64,000 nt of DNA, from assembly GCF_005876955.1 (NCBI RefSeq), contig NZ_SSCL01000006.1, positions 169,830-233,829 on the forward strand. Direction: 5' to 3'. Position 1 is the stretch's first letter. Every line of letters starts with the position of its first letter. The notes below the pieces were generated by a model. The model saw nothing but the letters and a program-made list of their open reading frames with translations. It was not told the origin of the DNA and did not search any database. The stretch comes from Sinomonas gamaensis (GTDB lineage Bacteria; Actinomycetota; Actinomycetes; Actinomycetales; Micrococcaceae). The position numbers were made by a program, and so were the translations under genes. Below, one piece after another: positions 22,017 through 29,549 of this stretch.

Positions 22017-22606
22017 CCGTACCGTTCCTCGCGCCAAGGGTCCCCGTGCAGGTGGTAGCCTCTGCTCTCCCAGAACCCCGGACGGTCCTCCGGGATCAGC
22101 TCGAGGCCCTGGACCCATTTGGCGCTTTTCCAGAGGTACAGATGTGGCACGAGGAGGCGTGCGGGCCCGCCGTGCTCGGGCTCGAGGTCCTCGCCGTCGA
22201 ACTGATGGGCGATCCAGGCCTTGCCGCCCAGGACATCGCGCAGGGGCAAGTTGGTGGTGTAGCCCCCGTAGCAATGGAAGAGCGCGAATTGGGCGTCGGT
22301 CTCGACGTGCGTGAAAAGGGCATCCACCGGGACCCCGCGCCAATGGGTCCCGAGCTTCGACCAGCTCGTGACGCAGTGCAGGTCAACGTCGATGTCCTCC
22401 TGCGGCAGGGACATGAAGCCGTTCCAGTTCCAATGGCGGCTATTCCCGTTGTCCGAGGTGAAGGTGAAGACCCACTCGTCCCGGTCGATCTTTGGTGTCG
22501 GGCCGGCCGACAGGACAGGGAAGCCCTCCGTCACATACTGTCCCGGAGGCAGCCCCGGGACCTCTCTCTTCCTGCGGCCCATGAAGCCGGACGACACGAT
22601 GCCCAT
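22013..22606 (-). CDS. Sulfite-oxidase-like molybdopterin-dependent oxidoreductase
   Basis: A 197-aa protein consisting of just the oxidoreductase Mo-pterin domain. Family marks: the Mo-ligand Cys in LHCVTSWSKLG, WRGVPVDAL, and GPARLLVPHLYLWKSAKW followed by GLELIPEDRPGFWE. This is the compact YedY-like domain common in actinobacteria. No Tat signal peptide is seen, so it appears cytoplasmic. ATG at 22604-22606 follows AGCGAGGAGCAGC. It is first in the operon with a flavin reductase and DUF6510. Substrate unknown. Confidence 0.87.
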   Translation of the reverse strand: MGIVSSGFMGRRKREVPGLPPGQYVTEGFPVLSAGPTPKIDRDEWVFTFTSDNGNSRHWNWNGFMSLPQEDIDVDLHCVTSWSKLGTHWRGVPVDALFTHVETDAQFALFHCYGGYTTNLPLRDVLGGKAWIAHQFDGEDLEPEHGGPARLLVPHLYLWKSAKWVQGLELIPEDRPGFWESRGYHLHGDPWREERYG

Positions 22607-22701
22607 TGCTGCTCCTCGCTGCGGACATAGCACTCGCTGGGATGTAGCACGGACCATACGCCGAGACGGCCGGAGGAGCCAGAGGGCAGGACGCCGTAGT
22701 C

Positions 22702-23283
22702 CTACCCCAGGGTGGCGGGCGGCGGGCCGACGATCCGCCCTCGCAGCGGGTCTGCCTCGTCAAGGCGCGCCAGGAAGTCGCGGAGCCGGAGCGCGAAGGC
22801 GATCTCGGCACCGGGGTCGGTCGCGCTCGGGGTATCGATCGGTTCGCCGTGGAGGGCAACGATGCTGCCCATCCGCTCGGTCCGCAGCTCAATGGTGTCG
22901 ATCGGCGTGATGGTGCGGGCGAGGGCCGCAGCGCGCGCGACGCGGCCGGGGATGTGCTCTGCCACGAGGGCCACGCGGTGCTCGCTCGGCATCCGGTGGC
23001 GTTCCGTGGCCCAGAAGTCGAGGGCGCGGATGACCTGGTCCTCATTGGCTTCGCCGAGCTGAACGTCGACGATGTGCCGGACCCCATCGGTCGGGTCGAA
23101 GAGGAGGACCGCAAGGCCGTCGCCTGCGTGGTCGGGGATGGCGCGTTCGAAGACGGGCATTCCCGTGGTGATGCCGAGGAGGATCGGGTTCTCCTCGATG
23201 CGCTGGGCGAGCCACGCGGCGTCGAGGCCGGACTCGCGGAGGGCCGAGCTGTGCGGCGGAGTGATGTCCACGCCGCGCATCAT
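22702..23283 (-). CDS. Conserved hypothetical protein, PD-(D/E)XK-nuclease-like pattern
   Basis: A 193-aa soluble protein from ATG 23281-23283 (an in-frame GTG at 23313 would add 10 residues). The central segment HIVDVQLGEANEDQVIRAL, then DFWATERHR and RVALVAEHIPGRVARA resembles the 'E-x-Q/K-G ... RxLxYW ... AVLVAE' pattern of degenerate PD-(D/E)XK proteins encoded as single genes in many bacteria. Function not assignable. It lies next to the integration site but outside the element. Confidence 0.6.
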   Translation of the reverse strand: MMRGVDITPPHSSALRESGLDAAWLAQRIEENPILLGITTGMPVFERAIPDHAGDGLAVLLFDPTDGVRHIVDVQLGEANEDQVIRALDFWATERHRMPSEHRVALVAEHIPGRVARAAALARTITPIDTIELRTERMGSIVALHGEPIDTPSATDPGAEIAFALRLRDFLARLDEADPLRGRIVGPPPATLG

Positions 23284-23341
23284 ACGTGCCCGTAGGGCGG
23301 TAACGCTTGTCACGTCGCGTGACTGGCGCTTGACCCATTGT

Positions 23342-23366
23342 GTTGCGCCGTCAGCTCCGCAGGGTG
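23342..23366. repeat. Dispersed intergenic repeat, half copy
   Basis: GTTGCGCCGTCAGCTCCGCA plus GGGTG matches 24 of 25 bases of the left arm of the large hairpin at 41485-41536. No matching right arm is present here. It looks like a REP-type or mobile palindrome remnant. Confidence 0.5.
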
Positions 23367-23387
23367 CCTCTGGCCCGAGCGCAAAAG

Positions 23388-23431
23388 AAACCCCTCTCCG
23401 ATCCGCGTTTCCGCGGGTTGGAGAGGGGTTT
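23388..23431 (-). terminator. Chromosomal terminator originally downstream of tRNA-Thr
   Basis: Arms AAACCCCTCTCC (23388-23399) and GGAGAGGGGTTT (23420-23431) pair perfectly; the loop itself can form a small stem. Read on the minus strand it is followed by TTTCTTTTGCG. It lies 5 bp beyond the displaced copy of the tRNA 3' half, so before integration it would have terminated tRNA-Thr. Confidence 0.75.
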
Positions 23432-23436
23432 CAGTG

Positions 23437-23479
23437 GAGCCTCCTAGCAGGATCGAACTGCTGACCTTCTCATTACGAG
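23437..23479. repeat. Attachment site (distal copy, tRNA-Thr 3' half)
   Basis: Identical over 43 bp to 31972-32014. It covers the tRNA acceptor 3' strand, T arm, variable loop and anticodon arm up to the anticodon loop. It lacks the tRNA 5' half, so it is not a gene. The last codons and stop of the integrase gene run into it. Confidence 0.92.
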
Positions 23480-24759
23480 GGAGAGGTTAAATCCTTGTAA
23501 TCGCTGGGGAGTCTCGGGGTCCAGTGACGGGATAGTGACGAAGAGCTCTTCAGTGTCGCAGACATCGCCGCATCGAGGCGGGCAGCGCTGTCGTGCAGGT
23601 CGTCCGTGAAGAGGCCGGCGTATGTGTCCAGAGTGAGGGTTGCCGACGAGTGGCCGGCGATCTGCTGAACTACCTTCACGTTCGCGCCGGATCGGATCGC
23701 GAGCGACACGGCAGTATGTCTCAGATCGTGCATCGTTGGACGAGGGAAGCCAGAGGCGGCTGCCGCCGCCTCCTCGATCGCCGGTGCGTAGAAGCGCCTT
23801 GTGAACGTGCTGTTCCTCAAAACGGCACCGCGAGCGCCCGTGAACACTCGTGCGTCTGAGGGCTTGTCTCTGAGCCTCCCAGCGAGCCGCATGGCAAGCG
23901 TGCGCGGCATGGGCACCATGCGCTCCTCGCCATTCTTAGTGGACTTCTCGACCAGCCCGCCCTGGGCCCTCGGAAGCTCGCTCATGGAGCGGCGCACGAG
24001 GACGTGGGGCTGGCCGCCAAGAGTGACATCTTCCACGCGGAGGGCTGCGAGTTCCCCCCATCGAAGGCCGCACAGCCCAGCGAGCAGGATCAAGTCCTCG
24101 AACTCACCCGCCTTCGATGCGAGCAGAAGGAGCTGCGGCATGGACAGGTAGACGTGTTTCCGCTGTGGCTTCGCGGACGGCACATAGTCCGTCGCCCCCG
24201 TGGCGTCTTTGGTCGGATTCGACGGAAGGTACTTTAACTTCACGGCGTAGTTCATGAGCCGGCTGAAGGCGCCGGCGACCGCATGGCGAGTGGCTTGACC
24301 GGCAGGTCCGACGGTGCCATCTCGCTTGGGCTTCCCCTGCAACTCAGCGATCCAGCTTGCGGTGGCATCGTATGTGACACCCGCGAGAGGAGTCATGCCC
24401 CATCGAGGCTCGATGTAGCCCTCATAGTTCCGCCGGTAATTGTCGAGAGTGCGAGGGCTCGCGGGGCGGTTGCCCCGCACTCCATGCTTCTCCATGCGCT
24501 CGATGAACTCTACGTGCAGCTGAGCAACCGTCCGCTTCTGGCCCGCCCGGAGGTCCACGTGAACCCCCCGCCGCGCCTGGCGGACCATCTCCGCCTCATA
24601 TTCTTGGGCTTCTTGCTTCGTCGCGAAGTCCTTCCGCCGCCGTTTCCCCTCGGCGTCAGTCCAGTCGGCGCGCCAGCGGAGACCCTTCTGCTCGGATTTG
24701 GGCAGGAGGCGCAGTACGCCGTCCTCACCCTTTGCTTTCCACTTGTCAATCACCGCCAT
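23473..24759 (-). CDS. int: Tyrosine recombinase (integrase)
   Basis: A 428-aa phage-type integrase. N-terminal arm-binding AP2-like region (~1-75), SAM-like core-binding domain (~80-190), catalytic domain (~200-400) with R233 (CGLRWGELAAL), H344-x-x-R347 (MHDLRHTA), H370 (AGHSS) and nucleophile Y380 (LDTYAGLF). The gene is read away from the element interior and its stop codon lies inside the distal attachment site, so integration itself supplies the 3' end of the reading frame. Start ATG 24757-24759 begins MAVIDKWK. It should integrate and, with the HTH protein, excise the element. Confidence 0.95.
   Translation of the reverse strand: MAVIDKWKAKGEDGVLRLLPKSEQKGLRWRADWTDAEGKRRRKDFATKQEAQEYEAEMVRQARRGVHVDLRAGQKRTVAQLHVEFIERMEKHGVRGNRPASPRTLDNYRRNYEGYIEPRWGMTPLAGVTYDATASWIAELQGKPKRDGTVGPAGQATRHAVAGAFSRLMNYAVKLKYLPSNPTKDATGATDYVPSAKPQRKHVYLSMPQLLLLASKAGEFEDLILLAGLCGLRWGELAALRVEDVTLGGQPHVLVRRSMSELPRAQGGLVEKSTKNGEERMVPMPRTLAMRLAGRLRDKPSDARVFTGARGAVLRNSTFTRRFYAPAIEEAAAAASGFPRPTMHDLRHTAVSLAIRSGANVKVVQQIAGHSSATLTLDTYAGLFTDDLHDSAARLDAAMSATLKSSSSLSRHWTPRLPSDYKDLTSPS
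23523..23542. promoter_or_regulatory. Candidate integrase arm-type site pair near the distal att
   Basis: AGTGACGG at 23523 and AGTGACGAA at 23534 are direct repeats 11 bp apart, 44 bp from the core repeat, inside the integrase 3' end. The same pair with the same orientation and spacing occurs at 31823/31834 near the other end. The arrangement resembles paired arm sites bound by the integrase N-terminal domain. Confidence 0.55.
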
Positions 24760-25015
24760 GAAGCGATCTTATATGTCACTTTTTGAGAAGGTCTCCGAGG
24801 CTCGTGTGGCAAAGATCACTGGTTGTGGATTTGCGTTCGTCAGGAACGATCAGTAATGATCAAAGCCTCCCTCGCACAGACGGGGGGTGCTATGCGAGCA
24901 GGCATGAGTCCTCCCCTCATTACGGGAGGGCGTCCGAAGAGCGGCCAGATTCCGGTTACCGGAAGTCAGGTCGCTTTTTTTGTTGTCCATTTTTGTTGTG
25001 ATGAAGGGAGAATCT

Positions 25016-25198
25016 TTGACCATCGAGCCCGCGTACGTCAGTCGGAAAGAGGCTGCTGTATACCTAGGGGTCACCGTCAGGTGGCTGGCTAATGAAGGCA
25101 GGCGGGTCGTCCCGGCGCACCGCTTCGGCGGCCAAATCCGCTACGCCTTGGAGGAGCTCAAGGCATGGGCGAAGCAGCAGCGAGTCTGTTTTGCCTGA
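25016..25198 (+). CDS. Excisionase-like HTH DNA-binding protein
   Basis: A 60-aa protein (MTIEPAYVSRKEAAVYLGVT, then RWLANEGRRVVPAHRFGGQI) with the MerR/AlpA-like winged HTH found in excisionases: 'sr.eaA.yLgvs...v..l...g.ip..r.g...r'. TTG 25016 is chosen because AAGGGAG precedes it by six bases; in-frame ATG 25001 is an alternative with a poor ribosome site. It is divergent from the integrase gene, the classic place for a recombination directionality factor. The 256 bp between the two carry short inverted repeats (TTCCGG-TTA-CCGGAA at 24950) followed by a T run, possibly control sites. Confidence 0.75.
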   Translation: MTIEPAYVSRKEAAVYLGVTVRWLANEGRRVVPAHRFGGQIRYALEELKAWAKQQRVCFA

Positions 25199-25276
25199 GC
25201 ACCATTTGAGCCGCGCGGTTTGAATCCGGCATGGCTCGGGGCCATGCCGCTACAACTGAATACGGAAGGAAGACCC

Positions 25277-26341
25277 TTGAATACTACGGAGCAGATCGTC
25301 CTCAACGCTCTGGCTTCTATGGCCGACGCCTCTGGAGAGATAAAGATCTCCCAACTCAAGCTGTCGGAGGTGACTGGCCGAGGCCAGTCGGCCATCAGCT
25401 GTGCTGTCCGCTCGCTTGAGGCGAAAGGCCACCTCGGGATTGCACGAGGAGCCAATCGTCTTCAGCCTGCAACCTACGCTGTCCACACGCTGTCCACAGC
25501 CAAAGCCGTTAAGACAAATGGGGGAGCGGTAGACAGCTTGTCCACAACGTCGGAGGGGCTCCCGGACTTCCTGAGGGCTCGAGACCTGACGGGTCCTGGC
25601 TGGCTCTGGATGCGGGCGCCGAAAGGGGCCGCCCTGCCCCTGCTGGACGTGGCGGAGTTTGCCGTGGTTCGGACCCTTGCCAGCGTGCGGCGCCACCTGG
25701 CCAAGCTGGAGGAGCTTGGACTTGTGTCGGTGATGCTGGACCCTAACCTGAAGTCCAGGAATCTCTATGTGTTCCGGGAGCCGAGTGACGAGGAGCAACT
25801 GTCCATAATCGCTGCCGTGAACGAGAGGGCCGACGGCTATCGGATCAAGACCAGGGCGGAGCGAGAAGAGGAGAACCAACGTCGCCGCGACGCTCTCTAC
25901 CACCTGCGCACCTCGACCCAGCTCAGCTACGTTGAGCTTGTCCCGTCGCTCTGGGAGAACTGTATCCCGGACCCCGGCGGCTGTCTGATCTATGCCGGCG
26001 AACTGGATCGCGGGTATGCCGTCGTGCCCGGTGTGACGTGGAAGGGCATCAAAGGCCATCGTGTCGTCTACATCGCCACGTATGGCGCGGTACTCGACGG
26101 TTACCAAGTGCACCACGTCTGCGAGCGTAGGAACTGCCTCAACGTTCATCACTTGGTGGCCGTCACCGGCGAGCAGCACAACTGGATCACCCGGCACCAA
26201 GGCAGGCGAGGAGGATTCAGGATGGTCTGCGAGTGCGAACACGGTGTTCGAGTGCCGGTAGGGCCGGTGCCCCTGCCCCCAGATCTATTCCCACATGGGG
26301 AATGCGAGCTAGCGCTAACGTCGTACGTGCTAGCGTCCTAA
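25277..26341 (+). CDS. Winged-helix protein with C-terminal HNH endonuclease domain
   Basis: A 354-aa protein. Residues ~5-70 form a MarR-like winged helix (EQIVLNALASMADASGEI, LSEVTGRGQSAISCAVRSL). A second region with VRRHLAKLEELGLVSVML also looks wHTH. The C-terminus carries an HNH_3-type nuclease: GHRVVYIATYGAVLDGYQVHH, then VCERRNCLNVHHLVAVT. TTG 25277 preceded by GGAAGGA is the likely start; the frame opens at 25220. It follows the excisionase-like gene in the same direction. It may be a replication/mobilisation or control protein of the element; the exact role is unknown. Confidence 0.72.
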   Translation: MNTTEQIVLNALASMADASGEIKISQLKLSEVTGRGQSAISCAVRSLEAKGHLGIARGANRLQPATYAVHTLSTAKAVKTNGGAVDSLSTTSEGLPDFLRARDLTGPGWLWMRAPKGAALPLLDVAEFAVVRTLASVRRHLAKLEELGLVSVMLDPNLKSRNLYVFREPSDEEQLSIIAAVNERADGYRIKTRAEREEENQRRRDALYHLRTSTQLSYVELVPSLWENCIPDPGGCLIYAGELDRGYAVVPGVTWKGIKGHRVVYIATYGAVLDGYQVHHVCERRNCLNVHHLVAVTGEQHNWITRHQGRRGGFRMVCECEHGVRVPVGPVPLPPDLFPHGECELALTSYVLAS

Positions 26342-26362
26342 GTTTGAAGACCAGCTTCTTGG

Positions 26363-26387
26363 AGCGGGGCCGTTTGGCCCCGCTTTG
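26363..26387 (+). terminator. Terminator after the wHTH-HNH gene
   Basis: AGCGGGGCC and GGCCCCGCT pair perfectly around a GTTT loop, followed by TTG. It starts 22 bp past the stop of the plus-strand gene and faces the minus-strand genes beyond. Confidence 0.75.
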
Positions 26388-26440
26388 AGGTCCCGTCTGG
26401 AGATCGCTGCTTCAAACTTGGAAGAACTCGACCGAGCGGC

Positions 26441-26731
26441 TCAGCCCAAGATCACGTTCAATGCCTCATCGAGCGTTGTGCAGATTTCGGGGAGTACGTG
26501 TCCATTGAGATTGGCTGCAACTGCCCCAGATTCGTTCTCCGAGTAGTCAGTGATGTACCCCAGGACTTCGTCCCCATCGAGCACCGCAACATTGGTAGCG
26601 TGATTGCCCCTCAGGCAGAGGAGTCGCGCATTCCTTTGAATGTAGAGCGGCTCTTTGGCGACGCGATCCAGAAATGCCTTTCCAAGGGCGTAGCTAGTCA
26701 TAGGCAGATCGTACACCACCGCTTCACGCAC
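26441..26731 (-). CDS. Hypothetical protein on the integrative element
   Basis: A 96-aa soluble protein of unknown family (KAFLDRVAKEPLYIQRNA, VAVLDGDEVLGYITDYSEN). The GTG start at 26731 lacks a clear ribosome site; ATG 26699-26701 (MTSYALGKAF) is equally likely. It lies downstream of the restriction endonuclease gene in the same direction and may be its co-transcribed neighbour. Composition is AT-richer than the chromosome flanks. Small companion proteins of R-M systems are often controllers, but no HTH is visible. Confidence 0.5.
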   Translation of the reverse strand: MREAVVYDLPMTSYALGKAFLDRVAKEPLYIQRNARLLCLRGNHATNVAVLDGDEVLGYITDYSENESGAVAANLNGHVLPEICTTLDEALNVILG

Positions 26732-26779
26732 AACGGTTTGTGAGCAGAATGGGATGCGGTTGTTTTGAACGGCGCTTCT

Positions 26780-27718
26780 TTAGGGGTTCAGATAGCTCGA
26801 CGGGGTTCTATCCAAGCCAAGTCCCTCAAGTATGGCGTCGCGGTATACGTCAGGGTTCGTCAACGTTACACTATTGAACGCCCTCTGCAAGCTTTCGATA
26901 ATGGTATGTCGCTTGCCCGCGAGGCGAAGGGAAACCGGAACTCCGTCTTTCACGTCCTCAAGATCGTGATCATAAACGTAGAAGGAAATGGAGGCAGGCT
27001 GCAGGTTCGCGAACTCGGGCAGGGCAGCCTCCCCGCCGATCCTATTAAGGATGTTTTCGTAGACCGGTTGAGGGCAGACGAAGTACAAGCCCTTCTTGCA
27101 GAATCTTTCACGTTGAAGGAGCTGGCCCTTGTAAATGAGTTGGGGGAGAATGCGCTTGTTAACGTTCTCCCAGTTGAAACCAGCAGTGGTGGGAACGATC
27201 CTTCGTTGCGGCGAGCGCAGCGCGTCTCGTCCTTCTCCATATCTGCCGGTGGTGTCGATGCTCTGAACTTCCACGGCGACGAACTCGGCGAGGCGGCCCT
27301 GTTCGTCTAGTAGGGCGAGTATCCAGTCCATCCAGTAGAAGCCACTACCGTCCTTTTTCGGAACACGAAGTTCGCCGCCCCACTTCTTGCCAAAGACTGC
27401 CACTGTCTTCAGCCCAGTGTGCCGCGCCTTGGCGGCAGCCGCTGGTCCAGCCTCAAGCGGGTACTCTGCTCCAAAAGCGTCGATTGAGATGTCTCTCAGT
27501 ATTCGGTAATCATCCGCGTAGAGCCGGATGGGACAACAAATAACAGCACGGCTACGTGCAGGTTTGATGGAGCAAACGCCGGAGATAGATCCGTCTCGTA
27601 ACGTCTTTATGCACTTACTACCGAGAAAGGGGCAGCGCTCCTCGGAGGCCGCCTCGCGGGCGGCCTCGGTTGAGTCGGTTGCCCGGTATCCGAAGAGCTC
27701 CCAAATCGTCGTCGCCAC
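26780..27718 (-). CDS. NotI-family type II restriction endonuclease
   Basis: A 312-aa protein matching the NotI-like family. The N-terminal metal-binding cysteines are C29 (RCPF), C36, C49 (GVCS) and C61/C62 (ICCP), which in NotI hold an iron in a DNA-contacting fold. The nuclease core is FYWMDWILAL ... FVAVEVQSIDTTG, giving D131-x18-E150-x-Q152, the PD-(D/E)XQ form typical of NotI. GTG start lies 6 bp after the methylase stop, so the methylase is translated first. Recognition site cannot be read from sequence; a GC-rich 8-mer would fit the family. The reading frame is intact. Confidence 0.86.
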   Translation of the reverse strand: MATTIWELFGYRATDSTEAAREAASEERCPFLGSKCIKTLRDGSISGVCSIKPARSRAVICCPIRLYADDYRILRDISIDAFGAEYPLEAGPAAAAKARHTGLKTVAVFGKKWGGELRVPKKDGSGFYWMDWILALLDEQGRLAEFVAVEVQSIDTTGRYGEGRDALRSPQRRIVPTTAGFNWENVNKRILPQLIYKGQLLQRERFCKKGLYFVCPQPVYENILNRIGGEAALPEFANLQPASISFYVYDHDLEDVKDGVPVSLRLAGKRHTIIESLQRAFNSVTLTNPDVYRDAILEGLGLDRTPSSYLNP

Positions 27719-27724
27719 TGTCGC

Positions 27725-28933
27725 CTACACGACTCGCTGCAGGGCTGATCGTTCGCTGCCCAACACTGCCGCGATCGACTGGCCGACTGCCGCCGCCAGT
27801 AAGGGCGGAACCGCGTTTCCAACCTGTTCATACTGGTCGGCTTTGCTACCCGTGAAGATGTAAGTGTCGGGGAACGACTGGATTCGCGCTGCTTCACGAA
27901 CTGTGAACGAGCGGTCCTGGTTGTAGTGGAAATAGGCTCCCCAATGAGGATCGCACTTTGTGAGGATTGTCGAAGCCAGTCCATCGGGTGAGACGCGTCC
28001 GTACCGCTTCGTGTGGTCCGATCGCCGCGCTGCCTGCATTCCTTTCGGTAGCAACTCGAATGGGATGTCCGTCCAGTTGCCGCCCGGTCGGATGTGCTTA
28101 AGCCGTTCCATGTTTATCTTGCTCAGACGGGGGGCCTCATGGTTGAGGACACCCACGGAACCGGCGCGAAGCGCTTCTTGATATGAGTTCTGCGGAGACG
28201 TGCGGTAGGCCTTAACCTCGTCACCGGATTCTCCGTTGCAGAGTACGGGAAGGTCACTGATTGCCTCGGCAACAGTTGTGTGCGGTGGAAGTTCGACACT
28301 CCTCGGAAGCGCTACAATGGGCCGCCCGCCAAACTCCGAGGTGAAGTTAATCCTCATAGGAGCATGCCTCTTCGCATCCGGGAATGCGGACATCGGATCA
28401 CCGCCATCCCTGAGCCCGATGATGATAGTCCTCCAGCGAGTCTGAGGCACACCGTGGTGAGGGGCATAAAGGATCTGAACGTCGGAGCTATATCCGAGGT
28501 TTCGCAGCGCCTGAAGGATGGCCTCAAGAGTCGCCCCATTTGAAAATGAAACCAAGCCTGGGACGTTCTCGATTAGGACAGCTCTGGGCTCGAACTCCTC
28601 CACGAATCGGAGGTACTCGCGAAACAGGTGGTTTCTTTTGTCGTCTTCCGACCGGCGAGGCGCGTTGATTGAAAAGCCTTGGCAAGGGGGACCGCCGGCG
28701 AGAAGGTCTAGGTCCCGTTTGGCGAGGCCAAGGTTCTCACGGACCTCGCGCGCGGAAACCTCCCGGATGTCCCTGCTCTCCACGATCGTGGAAGCGTGGT
28801 TCTTTGCATAGGTCGCTGCGTACGTGGGTACGACTTCGTTCGCGTAGAGACTCGTAAACCCGGCCTCCCTCAGGCCCTCCGATAGGCCCCCAGCGCCGGA
28901 GAACAGATCGATCGCAGTGAGAGCCGTGCCCAT
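27725..28933 (-). CDS. DNA (cytosine-5-)-methyltransferase of the NotI-like R-M system
   Basis: A 402-aa C5 methylase. Motif I AIDLFSGAGGLSEGL; motif IV GGPPCQGFS with catalytic Cys at about residue 84; motif VI VLIENVPGLV; motif VIII QTRWRTIIIG; motifs IX-X PDTYIFTGS and YEQVGNAVPPLL. All core motifs are present. ATG 28931-28933 is chosen because GAGGGGTTTG precedes it and motif I then starts at residue 8; the frame extends 68 codons upstream without motifs. It should protect host DNA from the NotI-like enzyme encoded 6 bp downstream. The ORF is intact. Confidence 0.93.
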   Translation of the reverse strand: MGTALTAIDLFSGAGGLSEGLREAGFTSLYANEVVPTYAATYAKNHASTIVESRDIREVSAREVRENLGLAKRDLDLLAGGPPCQGFSINAPRRSEDDKRNHLFREYLRFVEEFEPRAVLIENVPGLVSFSNGATLEAILQALRNLGYSSDVQILYAPHHGVPQTRWRTIIIGLRDGGDPMSAFPDAKRHAPMRINFTSEFGGRPIVALPRSVELPPHTTVAEAISDLPVLCNGESGDEVKAYRTSPQNSYQEALRAGSVGVLNHEAPRLSKINMERLKHIRPGGNWTDIPFELLPKGMQAARRSDHTKRYGRVSPDGLASTILTKCDPHWGAYFHYNQDRSFTVREAARIQSFPDTYIFTGSKADQYEQVGNAVPPLLAAAVGQSIAAVLGSERSALQRVV

Positions 28934-29549
28934 CAAACCCCTCGTCGTCAATGCTGGTTGGACCGCCGGTGCCAAGCAACCGAGCGTTTTGTTCACCTTA
29001 TCGGAGGGGGAGGACAAGTCTCGGCACCGCCTCACTTGTAGACGGGGAGGCCACCTCAAAAACTCCCCAACCCGTACGTAACAGCGTCTGCTAACCACTA
29101 CCGGGCAAACAGCTCGCCGTCGTGGGTACTCCCCCACCCCTCAGCGGTTGGCCCCCAGCCGGCAGCCGCACGCTCGACCGTGCATGGAGGCAGGGCACAG
29201 CGCAGCGGAGAAGCCACGGGCGCCAGCCTCCGGGCCTGCCTAGCCCGGACGCACCACGAGCCAGCTCAGTCTCGCCCCAGCCAGCGAGCGCGGCGCGCAG
29301 CGCCACGCCTGTCCGATAATCGCCCGAGGCTAACCGAGCCGCACGACGACGTGCCACTCGGCTGGCCTCCCGGCCAGCCAGACAGCAGGCCAGTCCTCTC
29401 GGAAACGGCCTATCAGAAAACATTCGGTTGACGAGAAGCGCGTCAACCTGCGGAGAGGCCTATCAGATTTGTCGCGCGGTCTCGGTTGTTGATAGGTTAT
29501 CGGTAACCCAATCACCTTCCTGAGTATTTGCGAAAAAGGGGGACTGCAG
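28934..29549. other. 616-bp non-coding stretch between methylase and resolvase
   Basis: No ORF here has convincing coding character; the longer ones are antiparallel reads of GC-rich sequence. It must hold the promoters of the divergent methylase and resolvase genes. A hairpin GGCTGGCC/GGCCAGCC lies at 29360-29379. The last ~140 bp hold the res-like repeats listed separately. Confidence 0.55.
29407..29496. repeat. Candidate res site upstream of the serine resolvase
   Basis: GGCCTATCAGA occurs twice as direct repeats (29407-29417 and 29457-29467, 50 bp apart). Between them lies the inverted repeat GGTTGACG-N7-CGTCAACC (29426-29448). A third, inverted copy of the core (TGATAGG) is at 29490-29496. 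Several paired half-sites just upstream of a resolvase gene are the usual layout of its recombination and repressor site. Confidence 0.6.

Noticed and set aside
23437..23479. A second tRNA-Thr gene
   Set aside because: Only the 3' half is present; the 5' side is integrase sequence and cannot form the D arm or acceptor stem.
29091..29431. Small ORFs on both strands upstream of the resolvase
   Set aside because: No ribosome sites, Arg/Pro/Ser-rich translations and no family resemblance; better explained as non-coding.
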